Shown: in pieces, positions 22,382-23,921 of the stretch
Layout of the letters: each line of letters starts with the position of its first letter
Position numbering within the stretch: position 1 is the first letter of the stretch
Assembly (NCBI GenBank): GCA_035444405.1
Contig: DAOMOP010000043.1
Coordinates: 1 to 23,921 of the forward strand
DNA from: DAOMOP01 sp035444405
GTDB taxonomy: Bacteria > Pseudomonadota > Gammaproteobacteria > Burkholderiales > Rhodocyclaceae
DNA: 23,921 nucleotides
Reading direction: 5' to 3'
Notes under the pieces: model-generated
The model's input: only the letters and a program-made list of their open reading frames with translations
Database searches by the model: none
What the model was told of the DNA's origin: nothing
Program-made: the position numbers and the translations under genes

Positions 22382-23921
22382 ATGTCGATGGATCGCATCG
22401 CCGCCGACAAGCACACCCCGATGATGCAGCAGTACCTGGCGCTGAAAGCCCAGTACCCCGACACGCTGCTGCTCTACCGCATGGGGGATTTCTACGAGCT
22501 GTTCTTCGACGATGCCGAGAAAGCCGCGCGGCTGCTCGACATCACGCTGACCACGCGCGGCCAGTCGGCCGACCGGCCGATCAAGATGGCGGGCGTGCCC
22601 TTCCATGCGCTCGAGCAGTATCTCGCGCGCCTGGTCAAGCTCGGCGAGTCGGTGGTGATTGCCGAACAGGTCGGCGAACCGGGTGCGACCAAGGGGCCGA
22701 TGGAGCGCGCGATCAGCCGCATCGTCACGCCGGGCACGCTCACCGATGCGGCCCTGCTCGACGAGCGCGCCGACGCGCTGCTGCTCGCGGCGAACCTGCA
22801 TCGCGGCGTGCTCGGCCTGGCGTGGCTGAATCTGGCCAATGGTGATCTGCGCGTGCTCGAATGCCCGGCCGCGCAGCTGCAAAGCCAGTTCGAGCGGCTG
22901 CGACCGGCCGAGGTGCTGGTGCCCGACGGGCTCGCGCTGCCGCTGCTCGAGGCGCTCGCGCCGGTGCTGCGGCGCCTGGCGGACTGGCAGTTCGACGCCG
23001 ACACCGGCCGGCGGCTTCTCACCACGCACTTCGGCACGCAGGATCTCGCCGGCTTCGGCGCCGATGGCCACGACGTGTCGATCGCCGCTGCCGGCGCACT
23101 GTTCGACTACGCACGCACGACGCAGCGCCAGAGCCTGGAGCATGTCACCGCACTGCGTGTCGAGCGCGATTCCGAATACCTGCGCCTCGATGCGGCCACG
23201 CGGCGCAACCTCGAGCTCACCGAGACGCTGCGCGGCGAGCCGGCGCCGACGCTGCTGTCGCTGCTCGACACCTGCGTGACCAGCATGGGCTCGCGCTGGC
23301 TGCGCCATGCGCTGCACCACCCGTTGCGCGACGGTGTCGCTGCCGCACGGCGCCATGCGGTGGTGGCCGAGCTGCTCGACGACGGCGAGGGCCGCCCGCT
23401 CGCTGCCTTGCGGGCGGCGCTGCGCGGTGTCGCCGACGTCGAGCGCATCACCGCGCGCATCGCGCTGCGCAGCGCCCGTCCGCGCGATCTGGCGGCGCTG
23501 CGCGACAGCCTCGCGCGCCTGCCCGACGTCGGGGCCGCGATTGCCGCCGGGCAGGCCGAGCTGCTCGTCGAGCTCGCTGCGTCCGTCGCGCTGCCGACCG
23601 GGCTCCTCGATCTCCTGGCGCGTGCGGTGGCCGCCGAACCGGCCAGCGCCGTGCGCGACGGTGGCGTGATCGCATCCGGTTACGACGCCGAGCTCGACGA
23701 GCTGCGCGGCATCCAGCAGAACTGCGGCGAGTTCCTGCTCGCGCTCGAAGCGCGCGAGCGCAGCCGCACCGGCATCGCCAACCTGAAAGTCGAGTTCAAC
23801 CGCGTGCACGGCTTCTACATCGAGGTGACGCGCGCCAACGCCGAGCTCGTGCCGGACGACTACCGCCGCCGTCAGACGCTGAAGAACGCCGAACGCTACA
23901 TCACGCCCGAGCTGAAGGCCT
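22382..23921 (+). CDS. mutS: DNA mismatch repair protein MutS, N-terminal part (truncated by window)
   Basis: The frame is open from ATG 22382 to the right edge (513 codons), about 60% of a typical 850-residue MutS. MutS recognises mismatches and recruits MutL. Residues 1-120 form the mismatch-recognition domain with the Phe-x-Glu motif at F37-Y38-E39 (RMGDFYELFFDDA) and then MAGVPFHALEQYL, VVIAEQVGEP and RIVTPGTLTD. The connector and core/lever domains follow (LRLDAATRRNLELTETLRG, MGSRWLRHALHHPL), then the clamp up to FNRVHGFYIEVTRANAELVP and LKNAERYITPELK. The Walker A and ATPase domain lie beyond the window. The start is followed by another ATG at codon 3 (22388), which is equally possible; the ribosome site is weak. 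It has no stop here and so is easily missed. Confidence 0.96.
   Translation, partial: MSMDRIAADKHTPMMQQYLALKAQYPDTLLLYRMGDFYELFFDDAEKAARLLDITLTTRGQSADRPIKMAGVPFHALEQYLARLVKLGESVVIAEQVGEPGATKGPMERAISRIVTPGTLTDAALLDERADALLLAANLHRGVLGLAWLNLANGDLRVLECPAAQLQSQFERLRPAEVLVPDGLALPLLEALAPVLRRLADWQFDADTGRRLLTTHFGTQDLAGFGADGHDVSIAAAGALFDYARTTQRQSLEHVTALRVERDSEYLRLDAATRRNLELTETLRGEPAPTLLSLLDTCVTSMGSRWLRHALHHPLRDGVAAARRHAVVAELLDDGEGRPLAALRAALRGVADVERITARIALRSARPRDLAALRDSLARLPDVGAAIAAGQAELLVELAASVALPTGLLDLLARAVAAEPASAVRDGGVIASGYDAELDELRGIQQNCGEFLLALEARERSRTGIANLKVEFNRVHGFYIEVTRANAELVPDDYRRRQTLKNAERYITPELKA

Noticed and set aside
1..23921. CRISPR arrays, tRNA or rRNA genes, insertion sequences, prophage, toxin-antitoxin or defence genes
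   Set aside because: None seen: genes are tightly packed and all recognised as core functions. The repeats found are short and local.

Overview
This GC-rich window (roughly two thirds G+C by eye) carries single-copy housekeeping genes from a Gram-negative proteobacterium. ZipA, PilU, HscA/HscB/Fdx/IscX, SuhB and a DapC/DapD/DapE succinylase set point to Betaproteobacteria. A Rhodocyclales relative (Azoarcus/Thauera type) is my best guess, from memory of gene content rather than a search. I see no rRNA, tRNA, CRISPR array, phage, transposon or plasmid gene, and no stretch over 300 bases lacks a gene.

Layout. (1) 1-6857, minus strand: smc - zipA - ligA - galU (galU runs off the left edge), a chromosome/cell-division/DNA-ligation operon whose promoter probably lies near 6897-6905. 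(2) 6962-13005, plus strand: dapC - dapD - pilU - dapE - prmB - single-domain response regulator. This is three steps of the succinylase diaminopimelate/lysine pathway with a type IV pilus retraction ATPase gene inside it, followed by a ribosomal-protein methyltransferase and an Rcp1-like receiver protein. (3) 13046-21385, minus strand: trmJ - cysE - iscR - second cysteine desulfurase - iscS - iscU - iscA - hscB - hscA - fdx - iscX. This is a complete housekeeping Fe-S cluster assembly operon, preceded by the serine acetyltransferase that starts cysteine synthesis and a tRNA methyltransferase. (4) 21551-23921, plus strand: suhB and the first ~513 codons of mutS, which runs off the right edge.

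The isc region works as a unit. CysE feeds cysteine synthesis. IscS, and probably the adjacent paralogue, take sulfur from cysteine, and IscU is the scaffold. HscA/HscB release the cluster, Fdx supplies electrons, and IscA and IscX assist. IscR has the three Cys and one His that bind its own cluster. Upstream of iscR there is a good sigma70 promoter (TTGACC-17-TATAGT) overlaid by two tandem type-1 IscR-like sites, and a third such site lies ahead of cysE. This suggests that cluster status controls both sulfur supply and cluster assembly.

I found no convincing new biological system. The points most worth a second look are the paired cysteine desulfurases, the IscR-like site before cysE, the apparent double ZipA-like module in ZipA, the His-Glu hexanucleotide repeat in prmB, pilU inside the dap block, and several GC-rich intergenic hairpins.
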